A stretch of DNA of 8,167 nt from an uncultured Bacteroidales bacterium (lineage in GTDB: Bacteria; Bacteroidota; Bacteroidia; Bacteroidales; Bacteroidaceae), in NCBI GenBank assembly GCA_937901185.1, contig CALCHR010000020.1:1-8167 (forward strand), in the 5' to 3' direction. The position numbers and the translations under genes were made by a program. Under the pieces are notes generated by a model. That model was not told where the DNA came from and made no database searches. It saw only the letters and a list, made by a program, of their open reading frames with translations. Below, piece by piece: positions 6,766 through 8,167 of the stretch (position 1 is its first letter; each line of letters starts with the position of its first letter).

Positions 6766-8167
6766 ATGACATTAGACAAGTTTACTATCAAAGCCCAAGA
6801 GGCTGTTCGCAATGCTTTAGACCGCGCCGTTTCCGATGGCTGCCAAGCCGTGGGAACGCTCCATTTGCTTTATGGCGTGATGGGGGTAGGCGAGAATGTA
6901 ACACAATTCCTGTTTGGAAAAACCGGAGTCAATGAACGCGCACTGCACGCAGTGGTCGAAGCCTCCTTGGCTAAACAACCGCGTGTTTCAGGGGGCGAAC
7001 CTTATTTCGATAGAGAGGCCAACGAAGTCCTCTCACGTGCTGTAGAAATTGCCGGTAAAGAGAAGGATAGCTATGTTGGCCTTGAGGCACTCCTTATGGC
7101 CCTCTTGCTTGTTAAGAGCGTAGCTTCACAGTTGCTCAAGGATGCCGGATTGACAGAGAAAGCCTTGCAGCAAGCTGTTCAAGAGTTGCGCGGTGGCCGC
7201 AAAGTCAATTCGCCTTCTTCAGAAGATACCTACCAGGCCTTGGCAAAATATGCTCGCGACCTGGTGGCCGAAGCTCGCGAAGGAAAACTCGATCCGGTGA
7301 TTGGCCGCGATGAGGAAATACGCCGCGTCCTCCAAATTCTTTCGCGCCGCACCAAGAACAATCCTATCCTCATTGGTGAGCCGGGTACGGGTAAGACTGC
7401 GATTGTTGAGGGACTTGCTGGCCGAATTGTCAGAGGCGATGTGCCGGAAAATCTGAAGAACAAGCGTCTCTACTCTTTGGATATGGGAGCACTCATAGCC
7501 GGAGCAAAATATAAGGGCGAGTTTGAAGAGCGCCTCAAAAGCGTGGTGAACGAAGTGGTGCAGGCCGAAGGAGATATTATACTCTTCATTGACGAGATAC
7601 ACATGATTATAAGTGCGTGCAACTGTTCCGATAATGACATTGCGAACCTCATGAAGCCTGCAATGGCTCGCGGGGAGATAAAGGTGTTCGGTGCCACCAC
7701 GCTCGATGAGTACAAACGCATAGAGAAAGACCCGGCTTTTGAACGCCGTTTCCAAAAGGTGATTGTCGATGAACCCGATATCGAGTCGGCAATAAAGATT
7801 CTTCAAGGCTCCAAGGGTAAGTTCGAGGAATATCACGAAGTGCTTATCCCCGACGAGGTGTGCAAGGTTGCAGTGACCCTCTCGGCACGTTACATAACCA
7901 ACCGCCGGCTTCCCGACAAGGCTTTTGACCTCATAGATGAGGCTGCGGCACGCGTGAGGCTGCACGACCCCGACAGGTTACAACTCGAGGCAAACGATGT
8001 AATGGAAACGGTTACGGCCTGGACCGGTATACCTGTGGACAATCTCGATGAGAATGAGACACGCCGTCTGCAGAATATCGAGGAAGAACTTAAAGGCTCT
8101 GTCGTTGGGCAGGACGAAGCCGTGAGGGTTGTCTCCGAAGCAATAAAGAGAAACCGCATGGGTTTCA
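6766..8167 (+). CDS. clpB: Clp/Hsp100 AAA+ ATPase, ClpB-like N-terminal and first ATPase domains but no coiled-coil middle domain (3' end outside window)
   Basis: Hsp100 hexamers thread proteins through a central pore, for disaggregation (ClpB with DnaK) or degradation (ClpA/ClpC with ClpP). The ATG at 6766 begins FTIKAQEAV like Bacteroidetes ClpB. The N-domain spans about 1-145. The first ATPase domain has Walker A GEPGTGKT (204-211), pore loop KYKGE (248-252), Walker B ILFIDE (272-277), sensor GATT (309-312) and Arg fingers R327/R328. Normal ClpB then carries about 120 residues of coiled coil. Here DEAAARVRLHDPDR (391-404) is followed within some ten residues by VTAWTGIPV (416-424), the entry to the second ATPase domain. 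After Walker B the usual GAG...GAMDAAN is replaced by SACNCSDNDIAN (283-294). ATA is 11 of 20 isoleucine codons from residue 241 on, against 1 of 9 before. Best read as a ClpB-derived or mosaic paralogue; ClpP binding cannot be judged because the second domain is cut off. Confidence 0.88.
   Translation, partial: MTLDKFTIKAQEAVRNALDRAVSDGCQAVGTLHLLYGVMGVGENVTQFLFGKTGVNERALHAVVEASLAKQPRVSGGEPYFDREANEVLSRAVEIAGKEKDSYVGLEALLMALLLVKSVASQLLKDAGLTEKALQQAVQELRGGRKVNSPSSEDTYQALAKYARDLVAEAREGKLDPVIGRDEEIRRVLQILSRRTKNNPILIGEPGTGKTAIVEGLAGRIVRGDVPENLKNKRLYSLDMGALIAGAKYKGEFEERLKSVVNEVVQAEGDIILFIDEIHMIISACNCSDNDIANLMKPAMARGEIKVFGATTLDEYKRIEKDPAFERRFQKVIVDEPDIESAIKILQGSKGKFEEYHEVLIPDEVCKVAVTLSARYITNRRLPDKAFDLIDEAAARVRLHDPDRLQLEANDVMETVTAWTGIPVDNLDENETRRLQNIEEELKGSVVGQDEAVRVVSEAIKRNRMGF

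Noticed and set aside
7219..7965. Minus-strand open frame of 248 codons
   Set aside because: It lies wholly inside the Clp gene on the opposite strand; the Clp frame has clear Walker motifs, so this is a shadow.

Overview
The window comes from a member of the Bacteroidetes, most likely order Bacteroidales. The main evidence is the promoters: upstream of four genes there are elements of the Bacteroidetes type (TAnnTTTG at -7), three of them with a TTG/TTTG box 20 nt further upstream. The proteins agree with this: a 155-residue nucleoside diphosphate kinase, a ClpB-type N-terminus and an ATP-grasp/patatin pair all have a Bacteroidetes look. No RNA gene, CRISPR array, insertion sequence or phage gene was seen.

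Layout, left to right. (1) 1-961, minus strand: a probable two-gene unit. A free methionine-(R)-sulfoxide reductase (488-961) is followed by a Fur-family regulator (start at 448) that runs off the left edge. The Fur reading frame passes, without a stop, into about 39 residues that look like a DUF4434 glycoside-hydrolase-like protein and not like the end of a Fur protein. (2) 1100-1756, plus strand: ndk with its own promoter and a rho-independent terminator. (3) 1757-2074: a non-coding region between convergent genes, holding four copies of a 21-bp tandem repeat and a strong hairpin terminator for the next gene. (4) 2075-6461, minus strand: a patatin-like phospholipase, an ATP-grasp-like protein 12 bp behind it, and then a TonB-dependent outer-membrane receptor with its own promoter. 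A 10-bp inverted repeat lies between the receptor's -7 box and its start codon. (5) 6766-8167, plus strand: the 5' two-thirds of the first part of a Clp/Hsp100 ATPase, open at the right edge. It begins like ClpB but lacks the coiled-coil middle domain that defines ClpB.

How the genes fit together: MsrC and the Fur-family protein fit oxidative-stress or metal control. The TonB receptor is probably an importer of an iron chelate or a similar small complex, and its promoter palindrome would suit control by a repressor. Patatin and the ATP-grasp protein look co-transcribed, but their joint role is unknown. ndk is housekeeping. The items most worth a second look are the Fur/DUF4434 junction, the Clp ATPase without a middle domain (whose second half also differs in codon use), the receptor promoter palindrome and the 21-bp repeat array. 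No clear defence, CRISPR or secretion system is visible.
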